Assembly (NCBI RefSeq): GCF_901000735.1
Contig: NC_081550.1
Coordinates: 10,530,289-10,594,288, forward strand
DNA length: 64,000 nt
Source of the DNA: Corylus avellana
Lineage: Eukaryota; Streptophyta; Magnoliopsida; Fagales; Betulaceae
Reading direction: 5' to 3'
Made by a program: the position numbers and the translations under genes. The notes under the pieces are model-generated. The model had not been told where the DNA came from, ran no database searches, and worked only from the letters and a program-made list of their open reading frames with translations. Below are positions 31,636 to 42,605 of the stretch, piece after piece. The first letter of the stretch is position 1; each line of letters begins with the position of its first letter.

Positions 31636-32559
31636 GTGACAACCCGCTTGCTTAAACATGACTATTATTTAAAATTAAAAAAAAAAAAATTTTAAAAAAA
31701 AACCCTTATCATGAACAAAGCGAATTGACGCAGTGGCATGGCGATACCGTAGTATGCCATGAACTCATACATTAACCTGATTGACATAATGTATAAGTCT
31801 CACAATGATATATGCATCATAACTATGATTCACCAGAGTCCATATTATTGCAGTGGAAACTAAATAACATTATACATAATATAACACATTAGAGCTAACA
31901 CGTACATTTATGTCAATAAAGTTTACATACAAAATAATGGCTATACAAAAGTATCACATGCGACATGAGCCATATACAAAATATCATATGTCTAAGCATA
32001 TACATGAATGGTCGACAAAAGAGGACTAACAACTAGTCCGACAAAAGACATTCGGCGCATCATGGCCTCAGACATTAAAGTAGCCCAAATACGTGGCTAC
32101 ATGATCCTTATCTATTGCCTTTGTACCTGCTTCAACAATGTCATTATCTGTGAAGTCGAAACCAAAGTCGCAACCACATAAACTAATAATTGCGTCTGTG
32201 TCTCTTTAATAGGTATTGAATTTATTAGTTTTCACAATGAGCCAACCCCTCACTACTACTTACATTTACAATAACTATATTAATATCTATAGCCGACAAA
32301 ATAAACACTATAGTCTTGAGAGTCATTTGAAATCATACTAAATTAGTTGTGAGAGTATACGTAAAGCCGATCTTCCGCTCTTAGATTATATGCGTATACC
32401 AACCCATATAATCTATACGTATTTATATATTGTATAGATTAGCTACACCTATAGACGTGCATTCATTATTTTGGGTGAACACATGTTCATAAGCATATCT
32501 AGGCAATAAAACATATGGAAAGTCAATATGCATCGTCTGTCCATAAAAATATACATATG
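31636..32559. other. Non-coding repeat-like DNA beginning tgtgacaacccgc
   Basis: The sequence after tgtgacaaccc resembles plant LTR starts and is AC/AT-rich with short direct repeats (tatacgtattt and catatg words). No coding frame or domain is visible. Its far end is masked by the poly(C) tract. Confidence 0.35.
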
Positions 32560-32578
32560 CCCCCCCCCCCCCCCCCCC
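32560..32578. repeat. Poly(C) tract followed by (CA)n
   Basis: Nineteen consecutive C, then acacatacacacacatatatg. Long C runs are uncommon in an AT-rich plant genome, and the true length may be uncertain. Confidence 0.9.
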
Positions 32579-32601
32579 ACACATACACACACATATATGT
32601 A

Positions 32602-33114
32602 AGAGCCCCTACTATCATTTCCATCTTGACAATACCCCTTTTGTAGCCTTTAATTACTATGTGACACATCATCAATTTAAGAAAAATTCAAAAAATAAAA
32701 GTGAGAACAATCACACCAAATCAGAGAAAAAAAAAAACTCGTAGCCGACAAGACCCACGCGGGTCCGGAGAGACTCATGCCGGACCCACAGGTCTGGCCG
32801 GCGGTGAACACCTTAAACCCCGCCAGCCGTGACCTGCTTCAAAACCCGTTTCTAATGCCTCAAAACCTATTTCTAATGCCCCACAACCCGTTTCTAATGC
32901 CCCAAAACCCGATTCTAATGCCTTGAAACCCATTTCTAATACCTCAAAACTCATTTTTGGATTTAAAACTAAAACCTAGAGGTGGAAGCTAACCCTTTAG
33001 GGATTTTATCACCCTAAAATTTAGTGTATTTTTCTCCAACTTATTTTTGTGCACTTTTTATATTTTTGCTTATGTGTCTGTTATTGATTAGGGGCTGTAA
33101 AAGGGGTTTACTCT
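32602..33114. mobile_element. MULE-like element, reverse-oriented relative of 4822-5502
   Basis: It starts agagcccc and carries, in reverse, the same landmarks as the 4822-5502 element: ttttgtagcc...gacacatca, the 21-bp minisatellite (about six units of caaaacccgtttctaatgcc type, 32836-32960), the aaaactaaaacctagaggtgga block, the ccctttagggattttatcaccc palindrome, and ttttgcttatgtg. The right end has agggg, ttt and actct, giving AGAG at both ends. No clean target duplication is found. It directly abuts the pararetrovirus fragment. Confidence 0.6.
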
Positions 33115-33139
33115 GCTTTTTACACTGCTAAACAAAACA

Positions 33140-34669
33140 TCTGAACTTCTTAAAACAAGAAGTCAAATATAAGAAAATTGCTGAACAACTTTCTAATAAA
33201 CTGTTACAATAAAAAATTAATGCTTTTAATACCGTACTTATTGATACTGTCTGTTTTGATCTTCCTACTGCTTTTTGGCATAGGAAAAGACACATTGTTT
33301 CTCTACCTTATATTAAAAAAAAATTTGAGAATAAAATTCCTACTAAAGCTAGGCCTATTCAAATGAATGCTGAAACTTTAGAATTTTGTCAAAAAGAAAT
33401 TGTTGATTTACCTTGCTGAAGGTATCATTCGTAAAAGCAAGTCTCCTTGGTCTTGTGCTACTTTTTATGTTATGACAAATGTTGAACTAGAAAGAGGTAC
33501 CCCTAGGTTAGTAATTAATTACAAGCCTATCAATCATGTGTTAGAATGAATTAGATATCCTATCCCTAATAGGAAGGACCTGGCTAGTCGTCTTAGCGAG
33601 GCACTAGTCTTCTCTAAATTTGATATGAAGTCTGGATTTTAGCAGATTCAGATTGATGATAAAGATAGGTATAAAACTGCTTTTACCACTCATTTTGGTC
33701 ATTATGAGTGGAATGTTATGCCTTTTGGATTAATGAATGCTCCTAGTGAGTTCCAAAATATTATGAATGATATCCTGAACCCTTTCAGTCATTTTACTAT
33801 CATTTACATTGATAATGTTTTGATCTACTCCAAATCCATTGATGAACACTGAAAATATTTGAATTCGTTTCTAGACACCATTAAACATAATGGACTTGTG
33901 ATTTCTACTAAGAAGATTAAACTTTGCCAGACCAAGATTAGATTCCTTGGTTTTGATATCTCATTATGGACAAATCCGTCCCATTGATAGAGCTATTCAA
34001 TTTGCTAACAAATTTCCTAATGTTATCATTGATAAATCTCAACTTCAGAGATTTCTTGGGTCATTAAATTATATTGCTGACTCTTACAAAGACCTCAGAA
34101 AATATTGTAAGCCATTATTTGATAGGTTGCAAAATAATCTTCCTCCCTGGACTGATATTCACACCTCATTAGTTGAAGAAATTAAAACTCATGTTAAAAC
34201 TCAACCCTGCTTAGGTATTCCTTCAGATAATGCTTTTAAAATTGTTAAAACTGATGCCTCTGAAATTGGTTACGGGGGTATTCTAAAACAAGTTGTTTTA
34301 CCAAGATCTCCTGAACAAATAGTTCGATTTCATTCTGGATCCTGGGATAATGCGCAAATTAATTATAGTACTATTAAGAAAGAAATTATTTCTGTTGTAT
34401 TATGCATTACTAAATTCCAATCTAATTTATTAAATTAAAAATTCTTGTTGCGTATTGATTGTAAATCTACAAAATATATTTTGAAAAATGATGTTGAAAA
34501 CATTGCATCAAAACAAATATTTGCTAGATGGCAAGCTATTTTAAGTGTTTTTGATTTTGACATTGAATATATTAAAGGTATTAACAATTCCATCCTAAAC
34601 TTTCTCACTCATGAATTTCTGCAGTGCCAACATGACAAGCAAAAAGGACAAGGAGAAGAAGATCACTAA
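33140..34669 (+). pseudogene. Pararetrovirus reverse transcriptase-RNase H, broken
   Basis: Recognisable RT blocks occur in order, including RPIQMNAETLEF, RKSKSPWSCATFYV, PRLVINYKPIN, FSKFDMKSGF, WNVMPFGLMNAPSEFQN and the catalytic box, followed by RNase H (KTDASEIGYGGILKQ, FHSGSWDNAQINYSTIKKE, LLRIDCKSTKYIL, ARWQAILSVFDFDIEYIKG). Breaks include in-frame stops at 33547-33549, 33640-33642 and 33850-33852, frame changes near 33,200, 33,410 and 33,945, and a stop at 34436. The catalytic box reads YIDN, so the second Asp of the YxDD signature is lost. It ends at the TAA at 34667-34669. Confidence 0.85.
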
Positions 34670-35878
34670 TGCTCTGGTCTCAAAACCAGAGTCATTCCCT
34701 ACTGCTTCACCTGTTACTATTGCTAACAGATTTTCGGCTTTTAGCCCTGAATCCCCTGTTACTTATTCCAGTGCTCTTGTTTCTACTCATGATCCCTTTA
34801 TTGTTTCTCCTCAGAAACCCAAAGCCCCATTTGTTAAATATGAACAAGCATCTGCTTATGTTCGCCTTCCTTACTTCTAGCACCTGTTTCACATTGAAAT
34901 AAATTGTGCTTCGATTAAAGAACCATCTAAATTAGCACTTTCTTTTTTCCCTCCTCGATTTCATTGGATTCCTAAACATCCTCTGAAAGATCTCCCTTTT
35001 ATACTAATATTTTGTTATAGACTAGTTCTGTCCATTTTAAACCTATTTTTTATAAAACTGATTCCACAAAACTTCTTTACCATAGTGTTTATTTTGATAG
35101 AGTGATTTCTGAAAAAGATTTGGGTGACCACCCTTCTAAACCCAGAAAACTCTCTAATGTTGATATCCCTTTCTGCTATTATGACTATATTGAGGCTTGG
35201 TTTAAGTTCATGTTATTCCAAACTCCCAAATTTGATCACTCCTGGTTTGTTAATTTTGACAAACAATTTGAAGGAATATTGCCTCTTTGGTTCTCAAAAT
35301 GGTGGGATAGATTTGGGCCTACTTCTGAAATCTTCCCTCTCAAACTTATTGAAGCCTTTGAATCCTTCAAAACTCATTACAAGTTAGATGCCCATGGTGC
35401 AAAGTTTTCTCCTGTGCAGCATTTTGTAGAAAAATACAAGATTCCTTGGATCTTGAAATGGTAGTATCTTAAAAATGGTGACACCATAGATCGTCATTGG
35501 TATGTTAAATGGTGGGATAAGTTTCCACCAACTATTCTTATTGCCGAAACTGTTGACAAAGAGTTTACTCAAAAGGCAACTAAGCTAACACTGCCTGCTT
35601 CGGTTTCTCCTGTTGCTGCTAAATTAGTAACTCTAGATGCTTTCTTACCTCCTCTTGAGCCTAAGAAATCTGATAAAACTGCTAATGCTACTACTTCCTC
35701 AAGTTCTTCTAAGAATAAGATGGAAATGTTGAAATTATTCATGAAGTCCTTGGACGAAAGTAATAGTGATGAGGAATCCCAAGCTTCCTCTAAAGCCTCT
35801 GTTAATCCTGATCTTGCTCTGTTTGGACATGACCCAATTGCTGACCTCGACGATGTTCCTAACTTGGATGACCTTTGA
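34632..35878 (+). pseudogene. Pararetrovirus downstream ORF (unknown function), broken
   Basis: It begins at ATG 34632, overlapping the end of the polymerase in another frame (MTSKKDKEKK start). It then shows a Pro/Ser-rich segment, a Trp-rich region around PLWFSKWWDRFGP and RHWYVKWWDKFPP (about 35284-35529), and an acidic, Ser-rich C-terminus with SLDESNSDEE. Stops at 34878-34880 and 35462-35464 and a frame change before 35102 interrupt it. A second ORF after pol is described for florendoviruses, and its role is not known. The Trp-rich repeats are the most characteristic feature I can see. Confidence 0.55.
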
Positions 35879-35984
35879 TCATATGCATACAGTGTTTGCA
35901 TTATTGCCCTGCTGCTACTACTTAAAGCACACATGTCTACAATCTATCTGAATGCTCCTGATGCATCACATGCATACTGTTTTA

Positions 35985-36150
35985 TCATGCTACGATTTTG
36001 ATAAGGTCACATGGCTACAATATTATTGCTGAAGACATTATTGCTCTTGCTGGATTCTGATAAAGGTCACATGGCTACAATATTATTACTAAAGACATTA
36101 TTGCTCCTGTTGGATTATTGCTGAGACATTATTGCTCCTGTTGCATACTG
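35985..36150 (+). repeat. Short direct repeats in the pararetrovirus 3' region
   Basis: The block ggtcacatggctacaatatt plus attgctgaagacattattgctc recurs about 60 bases on (36004 and 36064), with a third partial copy (gagacattattgctcctgtt) at about 36123. It could be part of a viral intergenic enhancer or later slippage. Confidence 0.6.
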
Positions 36151-36250
36151 TTCTGCCCTGCTACGAATCTGATGGATCACATGCTGCTCTACTGTTTAAT
36201 TTTCTAGTGTATTTTATTTTCCTTGTATTATTTCCTACGGGAGTTCGGCC

Positions 36251-36259
36251 TATAAAAAG
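36251..36259 (+). promoter_or_regulatory. Pararetrovirus promoter TATA box
   Basis: tataaaaag is followed by a pyrimidine-rich leader, in the intergenic position where caulimovirids have their single promoter for the pregenomic RNA. The sequence from 36270 on (gttaaaaggcagaagccttt) can fold into a short hairpin. Confidence 0.5.
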
Positions 36260-36500
36260 GATCAGACCCCTTGTTAAAAGGCAGAAGCCTTTAGACTAGT
36301 TCTTGTACTTCTCAGTAACCCCTACATTCTCTACTACCCTTATCTTCTCTACTTCCCACTCCATACTCTGGTTGAGTTATTTCCTATCCTGATAATACTT
36401 CTGTAAGTGTTCTTTGCTGCTGTAATAATAATTTTGCAATTATTAAATTTTGTGCTTATTACTCCGTTATTCGCTCGAATTTCGCACTTACTCTTAATTC

Positions 36501-36979
36501 TTTTATATTACATTCCTGCAAGGTGGATTACCGCCTGATTACTCTACCCCTTTCATTTTAAATTTATTAATTATGCATATTTTCCATTCATTAATATTAA
36601 TTTTAATTTTTAATTTTTCATTAATATCTGTTTATTAATGCATTTTATTTGTTGTGCTTCCTCTTCCATCCATGGTATATATATTTGTGTCCATTTGATA
36701 GTTCAAATTCTCAGGGTTGGTTGCTAGAAGTGGAAGGAATCACATGAAACTCTTTGTGCATATACACAATGATACGTTACATTCTTTTGTGAAGAAAAAA
36801 AAGTAATAAAGTGGTTAAGCTCAATTGTTTGAAAAATATTATAGTTACAAATACAACATAGTAGACGCATACTAACATTACATAAAATAAAATAATTAAA
36901 AAGAAAAAAAGTGTTCGGTTAAGGCATGTATTAAATAGAATAAGTTAAACAAAAAAAAAAAAGGGAAAAACATCACCAA

Positions 36980-37016
<37 letters not shown>

Positions 37017-37130
37017 ACCGACAAAATTCAAACACGAAATCAAAAGTTCTATAACAAAAACTAAAGACACGACAAAAAGAAGGAAAAAGCAAAAACTAAA
37101 AGTATGATGAAATAGACAAGTAATAAAGAC
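36501..37130. other. AT-rich spacer with a TA/TG microsatellite
   Basis: A (TA)n-(TG)n run at 36981-37016 (about 14 TG units) is the only distinct feature. No gene is seen. Confidence 0.6.
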
Positions 37131-37670
37131 AACTTTTTTTTTTTTTTTTTTTTTCATTTGGCCCTTCGGGGTGCCATGGAGATGGTTCGGCCACCCCCAA
37201 ACATAGCCCTTGGGGATGGCTGAGCCACCCACAAAGACCAAACCCTCAATTTTAATTTTTTTTTTTTTTCATTTGGCCAAGGGCTATGGGGGTGGTTCGG
37301 CCACCCCCAAAGGCCAAATCCCAAATTTTATTTTATTTTTATTTTATTTTATTTGGCCCTTGTGGGTGGCCGGCCACCCCTTATGAGGTGGTTCGGCCAT
37401 CCCAAATCTAATTTTTTGTTTTTTTGTTTTTTTTTTAATTTGACGTGGCACTCAAAAACACAAGTACCACGCCAAGTGTCGCATTGAAACCACATGTACT
37501 AGTCCATGTGTACGGGTGACGTAGAGCTCTGTCAAAAAAACTAACAGAATCTTGACGGAAGTGCCGAGTTTATTTGCTTACCATAAATACCATTAGTGAC
37601 ATTTGTGAAAACCGATGTGGCTATTTGATTTTGGCGTAAAGCATAGGTACTGGAAATGCATTTAATCCTT
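37131..37670. repeat. GC-rich ggtggcc module flanked by T tracts
   Basis: Three units each run poly(T), then catttggcc, then a ggtggttcggccacccc-type palindromic block (37150-37225, 37270-37315 and 37355-37400). They are followed by tgacgtggcac and accacgccaa words. This is the same kind of module found in the Pack-MULE at 16.3 kb and the element at 61.2 kb, but terminal inverted repeats are not found here. Confidence 0.55.
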
Positions 37671-37678
37671 TCTTTTTA

Positions 37679-38030
37679 ACTACGTGTGTCAAAAGCCTAA
37701 CGTTTTATCAATTTTGCAAATTGCTCTTGATGAGATGTGTGTGTGGTACGAGTGTAATGTGATATGCATGAGGAAATGTATAAGAGGAATTTTAAATAAA
37801 AAGGAACTTCGGGAACTATGAATTTTATGGGGAACCCAAAAGGCTAACTATAAAATTAATATTGAATGGTGGACCGGATAAAATCAAATCTTTGACTCTC
37901 GGTCTCTCTCTCTCTCAACTACTTTCAATTTTATTTTTAATTATGTGTGTCAGAAGCCTAATGTTTGATCGATTATGCAAATTGCTCTTGATGAGATGTG
38001 TGTGTGTGGTACGAGTGTGATGTGATATGC
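37679..38030. repeat. Direct repeat pair, about 95 bp each
   Basis: 37679-37773 and 37937-38030 share tgtgtca(a/g)aagcctaa, then gcaaattgctcttgatgaga and gtacgagtgt, with a spacing of about 258 bp. The sequence between contains ctctctctctctctc. The origin is unclear. Confidence 0.75.
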
Positions 38031-38595
38031 TAAAAAATACATTTTTAAAGTAATATTATGCTTTTATCATACAATTTTTTGATAATGTTGACGTGGAATT
38101 CAAAATCAACTTTTGTATCTCTCTTATTTTAGTTAACAATGATTAATTTGAAATGCCACATCAACCTTGTTGCCTAAATTACAAATTGCTCAATGTTGTG
38201 TCAAAGTGAACTATAGGACCCTAAAATATGCAAAAAATAATAATATAATTTAGCCCATGTAGTCAAATTTCATTAAAATATTTGAATACAAATTATAATA
38301 CTATTAGAAATTATATTTTTATCTTACAATGTTAACATGTCAATCTCAATCAACCCTTTGATCATTCATTCTAAAAAAAAAAAAAAAAAGGGGGTCGATT
38401 ATAACTACAACATCAATATTATGTAATTATTCTCAAATAAAATATCTCTTGAGGACCATACACACCCATGGAGCTTATTCCTATTAGTATCTCTTTTTTT
38501 ATTTGGAAGAAAGAACATGGGTATTTCCGTGTCTTGGCGATCAAGTTCTTTTTTTATGAAAGAACATGTTTCGATGAAAGGTGGACCGAATTGTG
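38031..38595. other. AT-rich spacer
   Basis: Poly(A) at about 38372-38388. Frames at 38405-38698 on both strands show no domain; their right part enters the tandem array. Confidence 0.5.
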
Positions 38596-40235
38596 TTTTC
38601 CTGTTAGAATTTTTGTGAAATTCAAGAAACCATTGCGAAATTTTGCTGTAAGTTTTGGGGGACTGAGTCTCTAATCTACGGTCAGAACGGTGCAACACTG
38701 CAACATTGAAGTTTTGTGGCGTGTATCAGTGTGTTTGAGTCGGGAGAGGCTGGTTTTAAAGAGCTGATTGAATTTCGGAAGAAACCATTGTGAAATTCAA
38801 GAAAACATTGTGAAATTTTGTTATTAGTTTTGGGGACTGTAAGCTTCTAAGCTACGGTCAGATCGGTGCAATATTGCAACATCAAGGTTTTGTGGCGTAT
38901 GTCAGTGTGTTTGAGTGGGGAGAGGCTGGTTTTATAGAGCTGATTGAATTTCGTAAGAAACCATTGTGAAATTCAAGAAACCATTGCGAAATTTTGTTGT
39001 TAGTTTTGGGGGACTGTGAGTCTCTGAGCTACGGTCAAATCGATGCAACATTGCAATGTTGAGGTTTTATGGCTTGTGTCAGTGTGTTTGAGTGAGGAGA
39101 TGTTGGTTTTATAGAGCTGATTGAATTTCGCAAGAAACTATTGTGAAATTTTACTATTAGTTTTGGGAACTATGAATCTCTAAGCTACAGTTATATCAGT
39201 GCAACACTGCAACGTTGAAGTTTTGAGGTGTGTGCTAGTGTGTTCGAGTGGGGAGAGGCTGGTTTTATAGAGCTGATTGAATTTTGTATGAAACCATTGC
39301 GAAAATTTGCTGTTAGTTTTGAGAGACTGTGAGTCTCTGAGCTATGGTCAAATTAGTGCAATACTGCAACGTCAAGGTTTTGTGGCGTGTGTCAGTGTGT
39401 TTGAGTGGGGAGAGGCTAGTTTTATAAAGCAAATTGAATTTCGCAAGAAACCATTGCAAAATTCAAAAAATCATTGCAAAATTTTACTGTTAGTTTGGGG
39501 GACTATAGTCTCTGAGTTATGGTCAGATTGGTGCAACACTGCAACGTCGAGGTTTTGTGGCATGTGTCAGTGTGTTTGAGTGGGGAGAGGCTGGTTTTAT
39601 AGAGCTGATTGAATTTCGCAAGAAACCATTACAAAATTTTGCTGCTAGTTTTGGAGGACTGTGAGTCTCTGAGCTACAGTCAGATCGATGCAACACTACA
39701 ACGTCGAGTTTTTGTTGTGTGTGTCAGTGTGTTTGAGTGGGAAGATGCTGGTTTTATAGAGCTAATTGAATTTCACAAGAAACCATTGTAAAATTCAACA
39801 AACCATTGTGAAATTTTGCTGTTAGTTTTGGGGGACTGTGAGCCTTTAAGTTACGGTCAAATCGGTGCAACACTACAACGTCGAGGTTTTGTGGCGTGTG
39901 TTAGTGTGTTTGAGTAGGAAGAGGCTGATTTTATAGAGTTGATTGGATTTCACAAGAAACCATTGCAAATTTTGCTGTTAATTTTGGGGGACAGTGAGTC
40001 TCTGAGCTACGGTCAGATCAGTGCAACATTGTAACGTCGAGGTTTTGTGGCGTGTTTTAGTGTGTTTGAGTGGGGAGAGGCTAGTTTTATAGAGCTGATT
40101 GAATTTTGCAAGAAACCATTTCAAAATTTTGCTATTAGTTTTGGGGGATTGTGAGTCTCTGAGCTACGGTCAGATCGGTGCAACACTACAACATCGAGGT
40201 TTTGTGGCATTTGTCAATGTGTTTGAGTGGGGAGA
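38596..40235. repeat. Tandem array of about 155-180-bp units
   Basis: About ten imperfect units, each with aaaccattgcgaaattttgc, ttagttttggggga, gagctacggtcagatcggtg, gtttgagtggggagagg and gctggttttatagagctgat. The gtgtttgagt landmark recurs near 38731, 38908, 39084, 39238, 39397, 39567, 39725, 39905, 40055 and 40218. Length differences come from an optional 20-bp duplication (aaattcaagaaaccattgtg). Some units stay open across the junction in one frame (see findings). The array is interrupted at 40235 by the chromovirus and resumes at 45494 for about 65 bases. Confidence 0.85.
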
Positions 40236-40642
40236 TGATGAAACCCCCAGGGACTAACATGAAAATAAGCTAGAAACCTTTACTCTTTTTGGGTAGGAGA
40301 GACCATAAACTCTAATTAGGGTTGGAGGAAAACCACAATGTTATTAATCCTTCGATGAAAATAAACTACAGCTATGATCCCCTATTTATAAGATAAAGAA
40401 TCCAAGTAAAAGAAGGACTAGAAAGACTAATTAATAAAGGACTCTAACATAAACTAGGACTCAGACTTGTACTTGGAATATAGACTCCTTATTGTACTAG
40501 TAGACCTTTTCAACCTTCAATGGCCATGTGAGACTCAACTAATCCTTCCTTATTGGTAATCTCCTCGATGATCATGTTTTTGATGTTTGGTAGAAGAGTC
40601 CTCTTGGACCTACGTGGCATCGGTGGCATCGGTTCTCCATCA
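40236..40642 (-). repeat. 3' LTR of the chromovirus
   Basis: It runs on the + strand from tgatgaaaccccc to ggttctccatca, that is TG...CA with tgatg/catca inverted ends. The sequence just outside it on the body side (minus-strand agtgggcaaa before TGATGG) is a plausible polypurine tract. Confidence 0.9.
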
Positions 40643-41131
40643 TTTGCCCACTTGAAGTGGAACCTTGTTCGTAAGGTTGATGAATGGGAATTGCTGCTGA
40701 AGTTGCTCTGTATCTTTCCATGTAGTGTCTTCAGGAGAAAGGAATTTCCATTGTACCAATGCTTCGGTGACAAATTTTGCTCCACGTTTGACCCAACAAA
40801 AATCTAAGATATGGAGGGGTTTAATGACTCGGCTGTTTGTTTCAGAAAATGGTGGAAGAGAAGCTAAACTTGCACCTGCATCTCCAATCTTCTTCTTCAA
40901 GAGTGATACATCAAATACCGGGTGCACCTTTGATTCTACAGGCAACGCAAGACGATACGCCACCGCACCCACCTGTTCCACAATCTGGAATGGCCCAAAA
41001 TATATGCTTGCCAACTTCTGGAATGCTTGTTTGAGCACGCTACTTTGCCGGTAAGGTTGTAGCTTTAGATAAACCCACTCACTGATGTGGAATTGAACCT
41101 CCCTATGTTTGGCATCCGCATATTGCTTCAT
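40640..41131 (-). pseudogene. Integrase C-terminus with chromodomain
   Basis: The frame reads the GPFQIVEQVGAVAYRLALP region typical of the integrase C-terminal domain (GPF/Y module), then VHPVFDVSLLKK. It ends in a chromodomain-like stretch: EALVQWKFLSPEDTTWKD, then a Leu/Gln-rich end. Chromodomains are thought to steer integration to marked heterochromatin. The frame itself is intact for about 160 residues. Confidence 0.8.
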
Positions 41132-41139
41132 TCGGTTAT

Positions 41140-41935
41140 TCGCCTAATGTAAGTGCTTCTTGAGGTTGTTTAACAGCTTATCCCGAGTAAGTAAGTTTTG
41201 ATCTACCTCGCTAATTAGAGAAGATCCATTGAAATAATTGACCAAACAGGGTGGCAAATGCCCATATAGTGCTTTGAAAGGGGAGGTGCCGGTTGTCCGA
41301 TGGTACGTGGTGTTATACCAATATTCCGCCCATGCTAAAAATGACTCCCATTGTTTATGATGTTGATTAGCGAAACATCAGAGGTATTGTTCGAGGTAGC
41401 GATTAATGACTTTTGTTTGGCCATCAATTTAGGGATGATATGCTGAACTAGTCTTCAACTCTGTCCCATGCAACTTGAAGAATTTGCACCAAAATGAACT
41501 GAAGAATATGGGATCCCGATCACTAACAATGGACTGAGGAATGCCGTGCAACTTCACAATGCCCATGATAAATACTTCTGCAATTTTTTTAGCTAAGTAT
41601 GGATGGCTCAACGCAAAAAAATGGGCATACTTGGTTAATCGATCAACCACCACTAATATAGAATTTTTCTCTGCAGACACTGGTAACCCATCAATAAAAT
41701 CAAGACTAATGTCTTCCCATACCTGTGTTGGGATGGGCAAGGGTTGTAGAAGACCCGCTGGGGATTTGGCGTCATGCTTGTTTCGTTGGCATATGTCACA
41801 AGCTGACACATAATTTTTTACATCACTCCTCATTGATTCCCAATAAAAGTTTTGGGCTAATCGCTTCATGGTGCGTAAAACACCCAAGTGCTCAGCCATT
41901 TTGGATGCATGGAATTCTTGAAAGAGGCGCTATTT
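41140..41935 (-). pseudogene. Chromovirus integrase core, broken
   Basis: The zinc-finger half has CDICQRNKHD, and the core has DISLDFIDGLP and VSDRDPIFFSSFW, giving the first two catalytic Asp residues. The region that should supply the catalytic Glu reads GQTKVINRYLEQYL, with Lys in the Glu position (codon at 41411-41413). Stops follow around 41440 and further down before the chromodomain frame. Confidence 0.8.
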
Positions 41936-42239
41936 GAGAGGTGATGTAAGGGGGATCATGAACCTCCCTTTAAGAAGTAGTAATCATTCATGGATAGTGA
42001 ATTTAGCCATGCTGTTGGGCTGTTTTTGTACTCGTTCATGGCGCTCTAGCATGTATAGGTCTATCGCATTCTCCTTCTTTACATCATCCAATATACTGAA
42101 TTGTGGAGTTGAAAACCCATTTACCGAGATTTCAGTTAATGAATGTAACACTGAACTATCCCTACGACGAGAAAGAGAGTCAGTTGTTGCATTGGTTTTT
42201 CTAGGGCGATAAATTATCTCATACTCGTAGCCCACTAAT

Positions 42240-42605
42240 TTGGATACCTATTTTTGTTGTTCTAGTGTGACTTCATGTTGCTCTAGTAAATATTTCAAAC
42301 TCCTCTGATCAGTTTCGATTTGAAACTTCTGTCCCAATAAGTATGGTCACCAAGTTTTGATTGCTTCCAAAATCACCAGCATCTCCTTGGCGTAGATGGA
42401 CAAATTTTTTTTTGGTTGGTCCTAGAGATTTGCTTAGGAACTCAATTGGTCGCCCCTTTTGTCCCAATATTGCTCCAATCCCATAATCTGATGCATCCGT
42501 CTCAACAACAAAAGTTGCTGAAAAATCTGGTAATGCTAACACTGGTGTTGAAACCATATCTCGTTTTAGTTCTTCAAAAGCCTCCTCTACCTTTGGGTTC
42601 CACAC
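42240..42605 (-). pseudogene. Chromovirus RNase H, frameshifted
   Basis: WNPKVEEAFEELKRDMVSTP, then FVVETDASDYGIGAILGQKG and PIEFLSKSLGPTKKKF are the standard RT-connection/RNase H sequence. The frame is lost near 42,400 at an A-rich run, and the later part (GYEYEIIYRPRKTNATTDSL at about 42,230) is in another frame. Confidence 0.8.

Larger units (their letters stand above)
33120..36500 (+). mobile_element. Endogenous pararetrovirus fragment (Caulimoviridae, probably Florendovirus-like)
   Basis: This is an integrated, 5'-truncated Caulimoviridae copy: reverse transcriptase and RNase H, then a second ORF overlapping the polymerase end, then a non-coding region with a TATA box. A polymerase ORF followed by a separate ORF of unknown function fits florendoviruses, which are known only as ancient integrated copies in angiosperms. 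Movement, coat and protease regions are missing on the left, where the sequence meets the MULE-like element. Stops and frameshifts throughout make it inert. The genus is an inference. Confidence 0.65.

Noticed and set aside
38596..40235. CRISPR-like or centromeric satellite array
   Set aside because: Units are long, diverged and without unique spacers; only about ten copies exist, with a coding-like frame, and this is nuclear plant DNA.
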